A stretch of 64,000 bases of DNA from an uncultured bacterium (GTDB lineage: Bacteria > Myxococcota_A > Bradymonadia > UBA7976 > VGTA01). Positions 19,688-27,144 of the stretch are shown here, piece by piece. Each line of letters begins with the position of its first letter. Within the stretch, counting starts at the first letter, position 1. The translations under genes were made by a program, and so were the position numbers. The DNA is taken from the NCBI GenBank assembly GCA_943788935.1, contig CALSSE010000011.1, forward strand, positions 310,001 through 374,000, in the 5' to 3' direction. Under the pieces are notes generated by a model that saw only the letters and a list, made by a program, of their open reading frames with translations, had not been told where the DNA came from and did not search any database.

Positions 19688-21813
19688 GCGAGATGGCTGA
19701 GCTTTAAGCGGCCCTTTTGATCAGAGCCGAGGACCATCACCTTGAGTGAATCACCGACCTTGAAGTGGCGGCTCACCTGACCTCCCTCTTCTAGGAGCTG
19801 GCTGACGTGGACTAACCCGCTGTGATGATTAAAGGTGACAAAGACACCAAATTCTTTCACCCCATCGACCACTGCGTCAAAGGTCTCGCCGCTCTCTAGT
19901 GGTGTACCGAGAGATCGCATCCTCTCTATCGCGAGATCTACTTGTGCTTGATCCGCTCCCTCCACGTTGACCTGGGCGCTCGTTTTATCGACAGTGATAT
20001 GAACACCAAATTCTTTTTCAGTGGTCTTTAGAGTCTCTCCTTGGCGTCCGATGACTCGACCGATCAGTTGAGGAGAGACCTCTACCTTACCTGTAAACCG
20101 TGGGGTAGGCGCACCGAAGGCTTCAAGATGTTCACTCAGTTCATCGAGCAAAACCGCATGTGCTTCGGTAGCAGCAGTGATCGCTGACTCGATCAGAGAC
20201 CATGGTAGAGCGCCGACCTTATTATCTAGCTGAAGAGCACAGATTCCATCTTGAGCGCCGACTATTTTAAAGTCCATATCGCCATAGAAGTCTTCATCAC
20301 CTGTAATATCTACCAATAAGACACCACTCTGAGCATCCTCATCGGTCACTAATCCAATCGAGAGGCCGACGATCGGTTGATTGAGGTGATGGCCGGCTTG
20401 AGCGAGCGCGATATTTGCGCCGATCACAGAAGCCATCGACGAGGATCCGTCTGAGCTGAGGACATCTGCGAGGAGCCTAACGCTCTTTCCACGTTGTACG
20501 GGATACAGTGGAGATAGCGCCCGTTGAATGAGGAGGCCATGACCGATCTCTCTCCGGTTTGGCCCACGCCCTTGTCGCGCTTGATGAGTCGCATACCCAG
20601 GGAAGTTATAGTGACAGAATAGCTCTGGGCGAGCTTGGCTGAAGAGCGTTTCATAGGTAGGAGCATCACCTTGACTACCTTGGGTAGCGCTGACTAATAC
20701 TTGAGTAGATCCTCGAGTGATAAGCGCCGAACCATGAGCTCTAGGTAACACTCCCATCTTGACTTCAAATCGTCTCATCTCATGGATGTGTCGACCGTCT
20801 TGACGGCGACCCTCTAGAGCTTCAGAGCGTAGGTAAGCTCTCGCCAAAGACCAGAGGGTAAGCTCGACAGCGCTTGGGTCAGCGCCAACAGCGATTTTAA
20901 GATTAGCGAGGATCTCTTGATACTTATGCTCTCGAATCCGCTTATCTTGCTCTTGGAGAGCGGAGGCTAGAGCTCCGATACACTCATCAAAAGCGGGGTG
21001 TTCCATGACTTCAATCGGCGAGACATAGGGTGACTTATGCGCTTGATATTGCTCGCTGAAGTCAGTGATCTCCTCGATGATAGAGGCTCTAGAGGTGGCG
21101 TGGGCTTTGAGCGCCTCGATGAGAGGTCGAGCGGGAGTGAGGCTCTCTCGAGTCCCCCCTTCGATCATAACTAAGCCATCGGGATGAGCGGTCATGACCC
21201 ATTCGAAATTACTCTTCGCGGGACAGGAGAGGCAGCGGTGTTCTTCCTTGACCTCTTCCACTGTTAAACTTGAGCCGATGATGGGTCCGTTGAAGGGGAG
21301 CGCTGAACAGGTGGCTGCGAGGCCTGCACTGGTGATCGCTAGACCGATCAAGTCAAGCGTAGGATCAACGCTAAACACTTGCACCACTAGGTGTACTTCT
21401 CTTCGCTCGTCGGCGCTAAAGAGAGGCCTCAGAGCTCTATCGATGAGGCGACTTACTCTCACCTCATGATCATTCTGACGGAGCTCTCTTCGTTGGAAGT
21501 TACCGGGGATCTGACCTACGGCGCTCGGTCTCTCGAGATAGTCGATGGTGATCGGTCGGAAATCAGCGTGATTAGGTGGAGCAATAGTGAGAGCGACGAG
21601 CAGTCGAGTCTCTCCTTGTTCAACCCAAATCGATAAGTCCGCTTGAGGAGCGTGTCGCCCAATGGATAAAGTGATCTGTGGAGCGTCTTCAGGATTGAGG
21701 GTAAGGACCCTCGCTTCAGAAGAGGTGGCAGCAGAGAGAGTAAGCGGGGGAAGTTGAGCTATATGCACGATAGCCTCCATGAGTGAGTCACTTGGTTTGG
21801 GCAGGGTTGTCAC
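19675..21813 (-). CDS. pnp: polyribonucleotide nucleotidyltransferase (PNPase), divergent
   Basis: PNPase degrades RNA 3' to 5' phosphorolytically. The 712-residue protein has the full layout: RNase PH domain 1 (about 30-230), helical linker, RNase PH domain 2 (about 330-560) with HYNFPGYA, RREIGHG, DGSSSMASV and the active-site stretch DITGDEDFYGDMDFK, a KH domain (GRVIGRQGETLKT) and an S1 domain (GVFVTFNHHSGLVHVS). The usual FFKREGRP motif of domain 1 is FQRRELRQ. The protein ends directly after S1. No rpsO lies upstream, whereas rpsO-pnp is the common arrangement. Start is GTG at 21813; an internal ATG at residue 12 is possible. A divergent second PNPase elsewhere in the genome cannot be excluded. 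Confidence 0.9.
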   Translation of the reverse strand: MTTLPKPSDSLMEAIVHIAQLPPLTLSAATSSEARVLTLNPEDAPQITLSIGRHAPQADLSIWVEQGETRLLVALTIAPPNHADFRPITIDYLERPSAVGQIPGNFQRRELRQNDHEVRVSRLIDRALRPLFSADERREVHLVVQVFSVDPTLDLIGLAITSAGLAATCSALPFNGPIIGSSLTVEEVKEEHRCLSCPAKSNFEWVMTAHPDGLVMIEGGTRESLTPARPLIEALKAHATSRASIIEEITDFSEQYQAHKSPYVSPIEVMEHPAFDECIGALASALQEQDKRIREHKYQEILANLKIAVGADPSAVELTLWSLARAYLRSEALEGRRQDGRHIHEMRRFEVKMGVLPRAHGSALITRGSTQVLVSATQGSQGDAPTYETLFSQARPELFCHYNFPGYATHQARQGRGPNRREIGHGLLIQRALSPLYPVQRGKSVRLLADVLSSDGSSSMASVIGANIALAQAGHHLNQPIVGLSIGLVTDEDAQSGVLLVDITGDEDFYGDMDFKIVGAQDGICALQLDNKVGALPWSLIESAITAATEAHAVLLDELSEHLEAFGAPTPRFTGKVEVSPQLIGRVIGRQGETLKTTEKEFGVHITVDKTSAQVNVEGADQAQVDLAIERMRSLGTPLESGETFDAVVDGVKEFGVFVTFNHHSGLVHVSQLLEEGGQVSRHFKVGDSLKVMVLGSDQKGRLKLSHLATRD

Positions 21814-21937
21814 ACCACTTCGCTAGAGAAGTCAAAACTTAAGTGAGCCTACTGAGAGATAATGACGTTGAGCTTTGGAGAGTGATGCCTCTCTGTCACT
21901 GAAGAGGACATAGAGGAATAGAGGAAACAGAAGACAC

Positions 21938-21960
21938 AAAAAAAGGGAGCAAAGCTCCCT
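21938..21960 (-). terminator. intrinsic terminator downstream of tRNA-Trp
   Basis: On the minus strand a perfect six-base stem (GGGAGC/GCTCCC, plus coordinates 21945-21950 and 21954-21959) with a three-base loop is followed by a run of seven T. It sits six bases beyond the 3' end of the tRNA and upstream of pnp, so it ends the tRNA transcript. Confidence 0.85.
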
Positions 21961-21965
21961 TCAAA

Positions 21966-22038
21966 CACGGGGGACAGGGTTCGAACCTGCGACCTACGGA
22001 TTTGGAATCCGTGGCTCTACCAACTGAGCTACCCCCGT
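21966..22038 (-). tRNA. tRNA-Trp (CCA anticodon)
   Basis: A 73-nt cloverleaf on the minus strand. The acceptor stem is ACGGGGG/CCCCCGT, the D arm GCTC...GAGC, the anticodon stem ACGGA/TCCGT with loop TTCCAAA (anticodon CCA, Trp), and the T arm GCAGG-TTCGAAC-CCTGT with one G-T pair at the stem base. The discriminator base is G. The 3' CCA is not encoded and must be added after transcription. It is flanked by a strong terminator. Confidence 0.97.
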
Positions 22039-22207
22039 TTAGATCGTCGGAAGCTATCAAATCATTGATGGAGAGTCAAGATAAATTATCTCTCTGATGA
22101 GAGCGATGTCTACAGATAATTGCCTTTGAAGAGGTGTTTTAATGCTTGAGTTAGATCTCTTATTTTAGTGAGAGTGAGAGCACTAATTTATGGTGTACTC
22201 ACTCTCA

Positions 22208-22933
22208 CTAAAAGTCAGGCTCATCAATGAAGTGGCGCATTACCCCCGTATTAGGATCTGCAAAAGAGAGTGTGGAGGCATGAAGATGAAGGCGTCGACC
22301 ATGGGGGGCGCCACCATCCGCTCTCGCTTCTACGGAGTAATGGGGGTCCCCTATGATCGGCGCATTAAGACCGAGAGGATGAGCAGCATGGACTCGGAGC
22401 TGATGCGTTCGTCCGGTGATTGGGATTAGCTCTACCTTGGCGCCAAGTGGATGAGAATCATCGAGTAGGCGCCACCGAGTGTGGCATGGCTTACCATGAA
22501 TTGGATCATGAATTTGCAACGGCCGCTGGAAAGGGTCTAAGCGCAAGGCTAACTTAATGTCTGGGTCGACATGCGGAACATGAGTGAGGATGGCGGTATA
22601 GGCCTTCTCGACTTCACGCTGAGCAAATTGGCGATTTAGTTCAGCGAGCGTGATCTTATTAAGGGCGAAGACCATGAGACCTGAGGTAGGGAGGTCTAAG
22701 CGATGGGCCACCATTCCACCAGTCGCTGAGGGATATCGACGCTTGACCCTCAGCTGTGCTGAATCTTGATGGGCCGGATCTTTACCCGGCACAGATAATA
22801 GGCCCGATGGTTTAGAGATTACGACCCAGCCCTCTCCCTCTTCAATCCACTTGACAGGGACATCTCGCAGGTCAGGAAGTTTAAACTCTAAACGCCTCTT
22901 GGTGAGCGGGGGGAGTTGACCTTTACGGGGCAT
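22208..22933 (-). CDS. rluA: RluA-family pseudouridine synthase
   Basis: A 241-residue synthase that isomerises uridine to pseudouridine in RNA. The catalytic Asp is in HRLDLPTSG. KPSGLLSVPG, RQFAQREVEKAYTA, KPCHTRW and PITGRTHQLRVHA are the other RluA/RluC/RluD family motifs. No S4 domain precedes the catalytic domain, which together with GLLSVPG fits the RluA/TruC type (in E. coli RluA modifies 23S U746 and tRNA U32). The length is normal. It lies 13 bp downstream of the glycosyltransferase-like/TPR gene, so co-transcription is likely. A second family member with an S4 domain is at 34160-35200. Confidence 0.88.
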   Translation of the reverse strand: MPRKGQLPPLTKRRLEFKLPDLRDVPVKWIEEGEGWVVISKPSGLLSVPGKDPAHQDSAQLRVKRRYPSATGGMVAHRLDLPTSGLMVFALNKITLAELNRQFAQREVEKAYTAILTHVPHVDPDIKLALRLDPFQRPLQIHDPIHGKPCHTRWRLLDDSHPLGAKVELIPITGRTHQLRVHAAHPLGLNAPIIGDPHYSVEARADGGAPHGRRLHLHASTLSFADPNTGVMRHFIDEPDF

Positions 22934-22946
22934 ATATCTAACTCAA

Positions 22947-25511
22947 TCAGTCAAAGATCACGGAGCGAACAGTCTTTAACTCTGGGTAGAGATCGAAGAG
23001 CCCTTGGAGATTGATCACGAGATCTTCATTTTGGGGATCTTGAATGACGCCCATCAAGAGATAGCTGAGGGCTCGCCACGGCTCATCGGTCTGTAGAGCC
23101 ATGACTCCCAAGTTGTTGAGAGCTCGAACGCATGTCGGCTCAACGAGTAAAGCTGAATCAAAGAGGGTCGTTGCTTGCGACTCATCGCCAGACTCAAAGG
23201 CAGCTTCGCCTCGCTCGCAAAGGAGCATTGCCGGGCTAGGAGCGCCAGTCTCCTCAGCGAGCTGAGTTAAGTTCTGCTTCTCAGAGGCGACTTGAGCGCG
23301 AGCAGCCTCGGCGGTCGCTTGTAATTTATTGACCATCGCCTCTGCCCCTTGTAGTGCATTAGCGATGAGGTTTTTAGTCTCATCTTGAATAGACTGCTGT
23401 GGCTCGACTGACTCTGATGAGCCCTGGTTCGCAGACTGAAGTAAAGCTTTCGCTCGCTGGAGCGCGCTCATAGGCTCTGGTGAACTCGCTTCTACAGACT
23501 TAGGTTGATTGGTTGAGCTATCGGAGATAGGGACCGAAGACTGTAGCAGAGCTTTTGCCCTCTCTAGTGCACTCATGGGTTGAGCGGATGAATTAGATGT
23601 ATCGTTTGCCTCTTCACTCGCTGGTGATGCCTCTGCCGACCTAGACGTTTTGAGCAAGGCTTTCGCTCGTTCAAGAGGACTCATCGCTGATTGGGGAGCC
23701 TCTTCCTGAACACCTGCAGACCCTGCATTTTGTGTCGCAGTGGAGACCTCTTGTGGATCTGATGTTGACTTGGCTTGCTGCAAGAGAGCCTTCGCTCTCT
23801 CAAGTGGACTCATCGTATGTGTACTCTCGTTATTAGTCATCGTCTTAAACTCCGAGTTAGGCTCTCCAGAGCTGGTTGAGTGAGGTATGTCTGTGGGGCT
23901 ATCTACAAACATAAGGGGGTTGAATTTCAGTGACTCTCGTCTCTCCCATCTCTCCAGCATCTCAAATTGAGCATGTCTAAATGAGGAGACATGGAGGTGT
24001 TGAGAGACGTTTACAGTCTTTAGCGCTGCTAGGCGAATAAGGTCGGTGAAGCCATAGGCTCCATCGGTCTCAAAAGCTATAAGACCGAGCTGGTGGCGGA
24101 CCAATTGAAACATGACTCGTTGATGTTTATTGTCACTGTCACCGAGGATGAGGTCAAACTGCTCTTGAGCAGAGGTTGTGAGTAGGCCTTGATCGGAGAA
24201 GATCTCAGCACCGAGCCGCTCTAAATACTCTCGATGAACACAAGAGCCAAACCCGAGTGATCGCGTGAAGCCTAAGCCTTCTATCCCTGGCCAAAAGTAA
24301 CCTTGATGACCATCTTCCATCGCCACAAAGAAGTTACTGGTTGAGAGCAGCTTCGCGTCCTCCTTGGTGAGGTATATGAGATAATGCTCTATCGTTTTGA
24401 GATCTACTAGACTCCCGATACCACCAAAGAGGATCGCATCGCTTCCTTCAGAGAGAGCGTCATTGACCGCTCTGTTCCATCGATTACTCCTGCTCTCGTC
24501 AGGTTCAACTTGGGTTACTTGCCAAGGATAGTTGAGGTCACTGTCTGTTTGCTGTCCATGAGGAATGACTCTGAGTCGAACTGAGGCGAAGGGGTCAAAC
24601 TTATAGGGTAAAAACTCATAGTGTTCTCGCCATAGGCTTTCGTGTGCCGCGCCTGGTTTAGGCGCCTCGACGATGACATCTAGAGTAACTCGCTCATCAA
24701 AGAGGTCGATCTTCTTGATCCACTCCTCAGAGAGCTCTGATTCAAAGGCCAACTCAAAGTCCACGTGGCTCAGGCCGAGTGACAGTTGCCAATTACTCTC
24801 ATCAAAGAGCGCTCGTCCTAGCTCACTTTTGAAGGTGAAAGCCTTTCCTCCATAAGTCTCCATACTCTGCAAGAGACAAGTTTTTGGCGGCGCGAACGAG
24901 AAGATCTTCCCCATCCTCTCCATGACATTCGAATGTAGAGCATCGAGCCCTTTACTCGATTGACTTGGCCAGAGCTGCCACTTGAGCTGATCGAGCATCG
25001 GCCGGGAGATCAATAACCCTAGCTCACATGTCCTCTCTAGTCCCTCTTTGACTTCACCTCTAGACCAATGTACGCATTTGAGCTCATTAGGGTCATAGAT
25101 ATACTGGTCGAGGAGTCCATTAAATAAAGATCCCTCTTGGAGGTTTTTTGCGTATTGTCTGATCAGAGAGGCCGTGAGGAAATCACCAGCTGCAACAGGT
25201 ATGACGGCATGCAGGTCATCCGACTTTAGCTGGCCAAGCCCCTCATTGAGCTGTGCGCCCAAGGTCAAACCTCGAGTGGCTAAAAGCCGAGTAAAACCTT
25301 CATTCTTAGCGATATGATCATAATTTTGATCGCTGACACCGCAAAAGTATAAACGAAGGTTCAGCTCATCTCCCAGCGTCTCTTGTAGGAATCGATACCA
25401 CTGAGCGGTGAGCTTTGCTAGTTTATGTCTGAGGTGGGCATGTAAGAAAATACCGATTGAAGGTGTACCCTTAACCTTTGTTTTTTTTAAGACTGGTTTG
25501 ATCTTCTTCAT
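22947..25511 (-). CDS. glycosyltransferase-like / linker-repeat / TPR protein
   Basis: A protein of about 854 residues in three parts. Residues 1 to about 540 contain two related alpha/beta segments (GIFLHAHLRHKLAKLTAQWYR... and LDVIVEAP...DAILFGGIGSL) that look like glycosyltransferase-A-type folds, the first with a VIPVAAGDF element; I see no clear DxD metal site. A disordered linker (about 550-740) holds four copies of a 12-residue helix-like motif, MS[PA]L[EQ]RAKALL[QK]. The C-terminal 100 residues are TPR-like (RGEAAFESGDESQATTLFDSAL). The start at 25511 is preferred over an ATG five codons upstream because GAGGAA lies eight bases ahead. The enzymatic activity is uncertain. Confidence 0.65.
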   Translation of the reverse strand: MKKIKPVLKKTKVKGTPSIGIFLHAHLRHKLAKLTAQWYRFLQETLGDELNLRLYFCGVSDQNYDHIAKNEGFTRLLATRGLTLGAQLNEGLGQLKSDDLHAVIPVAAGDFLTASLIRQYAKNLQEGSLFNGLLDQYIYDPNELKCVHWSRGEVKEGLERTCELGLLISRPMLDQLKWQLWPSQSSKGLDALHSNVMERMGKIFSFAPPKTCLLQSMETYGGKAFTFKSELGRALFDESNWQLSLGLSHVDFELAFESELSEEWIKKIDLFDERVTLDVIVEAPKPGAAHESLWREHYEFLPYKFDPFASVRLRVIPHGQQTDSDLNYPWQVTQVEPDESRSNRWNRAVNDALSEGSDAILFGGIGSLVDLKTIEHYLIYLTKEDAKLLSTSNFFVAMEDGHQGYFWPGIEGLGFTRSLGFGSCVHREYLERLGAEIFSDQGLLTTSAQEQFDLILGDSDNKHQRVMFQLVRHQLGLIAFETDGAYGFTDLIRLAALKTVNVSQHLHVSSFRHAQFEMLERWERRESLKFNPLMFVDSPTDIPHSTSSGEPNSEFKTMTNNESTHTMSPLERAKALLQQAKSTSDPQEVSTATQNAGSAGVQEEAPQSAMSPLERAKALLKTSRSAEASPASEEANDTSNSSAQPMSALERAKALLQSSVPISDSSTNQPKSVEASSPEPMSALQRAKALLQSANQGSSESVEPQQSIQDETKNLIANALQGAEAMVNKLQATAEAARAQVASEKQNLTQLAEETGAPSPAMLLCERGEAAFESGDESQATTLFDSALLVEPTCVRALNNLGVMALQTDEPWRALSYLLMGVIQDPQNEDLVINLQGLFDLYPELKTVRSVIFD
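23436..23813 (-). repeat. four dispersed copies of an MSPLERAKALLQ-coding motif
   Basis: Copies are at 23778-23813, 23649-23684, 23541-23576 and 23436-23471. Each encodes an amphipathic 12-residue helix separated by 25-30 Ser/Ala/Gln/Pro-rich residues. The DNA copies have diverged while the peptide is kept, which suggests selection on the peptide. Confidence 0.85.
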
Positions 25512-25640
25512 CCGTGGTTTCCTCATGATGGATATAGAGAAATTTGAAGCAGAGTGATAACACGATCAAAGCTCTGTGAACAGTACGCATAGTCTAAAAT
25601 TAAACAAAGCTGATAAGCTGATGAGCATGAAAGAACTGTC

Positions 25641-26582
25641 ATGAGTAGTAGTCAAGAAATAGAAACAGGTCTCAGTCATCTAGATGAGGTAGAGATCGCC
25701 TCCACCATCAAGAGAGTTGTACTCATCACAGGCGCATCGACAGGAATCGGCTTCGCTACAGCTCAACTCTTAGCGCAGAGAGATGTTTTTGTTTTGGCCA
25801 CAGTTCGTCGTGAGACTGACGCGTCACGATTAAGAGCGTTGGACCTAGGGATCTGTCCGGTTCTCTTAGATGTCTGTGACAGTGATCAGGTGAGTAGAGT
25901 GGCGGTCGCCGTAGAGCATCTGTTACATCGGCATGAGCGCTCTCGACTAGATGCCCTCATTAATAATGCAGGTATCGCACTTGGGGGCCCTTTAATAGAG
26001 CTTGATGATGAGACTTTACAACGTCAACTTGAAGTTAATGTAGTAGCGCCGATGAGAATGGTACGGGCCTTTGCCTCTCTCCTCGGTGTGAAGGCGGGAT
26101 CTTCCACAGGAGGGCGGGTGATCCAAGTGGGCTCTATTTCGGGAGAGAGGGCAATGCCTTTTGTTGGCCCATATACAGCATCTAAATTCGCTCTTGAGGG
26201 TCTCTCTGACTCTTTGAGAATGGAACTTTTACCCTTTGGTGTTGATGTCATTATCGTGAGACCTGGACCGATTAACACAGAGATCTGGGATAAAGCCCCG
26301 ACCCCTGACAATAACCCATTCACCGACGGTTTCTATGGTCACTCACTTACCCTGTTTTATAATTTAATCGTGAAGGGGGGAAGGAGAGGTCTACCTCCGA
26401 TCGCGATCGCGGAGGTTATCTATCAAGCTCTCACCTCCACTAATCCTAAACCTCGCTACACCAAGACCCCGGGTTACTTTATGAGAGTATTCCTCCCCAA
26501 ATGGCTCCCAACGAGGGTATTTGATCGAATCATCGGGCGGATGTTAGATCTCTTGCCAGAGCGGTTTCATAAATCTTCTTAG
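25641..26582 (+). CDS. short-chain dehydrogenase/reductase
   Basis: A 313-residue NAD(P)-dependent oxidoreductase of the classical SDR family. The cofactor loop TGASTGIG lies at about residues 30-37, NNAG in strand 4, the catalytic Ser in QVGSISG and Tyr/Lys in YTASK. The C-terminal region beyond the Rossmann core (about 60 residues, with a hydrophobic helix FMRVFLPKWLPTRVF) resembles membrane-associated retinol/11-beta-hydroxysteroid-type SDRs. The substrate is not evident. It is a single gene, divergent from the glycosyltransferase-like gene and convergent with the S26 peptidase. The start ATG at 25641 has no strong ribosome-binding site. Confidence 0.9.
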   Translation: MSSSQEIETGLSHLDEVEIASTIKRVVLITGASTGIGFATAQLLAQRDVFVLATVRRETDASRLRALDLGICPVLLDVCDSDQVSRVAVAVEHLLHRHERSRLDALINNAGIALGGPLIELDDETLQRQLEVNVVAPMRMVRAFASLLGVKAGSSTGGRVIQVGSISGERAMPFVGPYTASKFALEGLSDSLRMELLPFGVDVIIVRPGPINTEIWDKAPTPDNNPFTDGFYGHSLTLFYNLIVKGGRRGLPPIAIAEVIYQALTSTNPKPRYTKTPGYFMRVFLPKWLPTRVFDRIIGRMLDLLPERFHKSS

Positions 26583-26621
26583 GGACTAGATAGAGCAGTG
26601 ACTAAACATTTATAGTTGTTG

Positions 26622-27143
26622 TCAAGGGCCTCTGAGACGTTGGAGATAAAAGCTAGCGAGGCCGATTGATCGTCCTAGTAGACTTCGGGGATGGGAGGCA
26701 TAGAGTCTTCTCAATGGAGAGATGAGTCGCCAGATTATCATGATTACCCTCCGCTCTGACCGAGGCGTAACGAGGCTGGGTTCTGATAAGACACTGACCT
26801 CTGATAAGACACCGACGACTTGTGAATATAAGCGAGGTTCATCGATCATCGGGAGTCGATCTCCTGCCATAGATAATGTTTGAGTTCGCCGGTTATGGCT
26901 AATCACTCTGTGCAGTATCCAAACCTGTTTTTTATCATCGGTGGGAGAAACTACACACAAAGCTACATCGCCTCGTCTGAGCTCAAAGGGGGGGCAGGGG
27001 TGTATCGTGACTAAAGACTCAGGAGGGATCAGAGGGGACATCGATCCGCCCAAAGCTTTAAAACGGACTGAATGTCCTTGGATCAGAGCATCGACCAGCA
27101 GGGCTGCCTTCTCTTCCGTGAGTTGGCCGGAGTCAGATCCCAT
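26622..27143 (-). CDS. S26-type signal peptidase-like protein
   Basis: A 173-residue protein with a compact S24/S26 protease core. Ser34 (GGSMSPLIP) is followed by LRRGDVALC, His78 (WILHRVI) and Asp95 (MAGDRLP), the Ser-His-Asp arrangement of SipW/Sec11-type signal peptidases instead of the Ser-Lys dyad of LepB. The family usually has an N-terminal membrane anchor; here the only hydrophobic segment is near the C-terminus (VIMIIWRLISPLRRLY, about residues 132-147). The start lies one base after the stop of the RnfD/Sel1 gene, so it ends a tightly packed operon. It may process a dedicated exported protein (inference). Confidence 0.75.
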   Translation of the reverse strand: MGSDSGQLTEEKAALLVDALIQGHSVRFKALGGSMSPLIPPESLVTIHPCPPFELRRGDVALCVVSPTDDKKQVWILHRVISHNRRTQTLSMAGDRLPMIDEPRLYSQVVGVLSEVSVLSEPSLVTPRSERRVIMIIWRLISPLRRLYASHPRSLLGRSIGLASFYLQRLRGP

Positions 27144-27144
27144 C

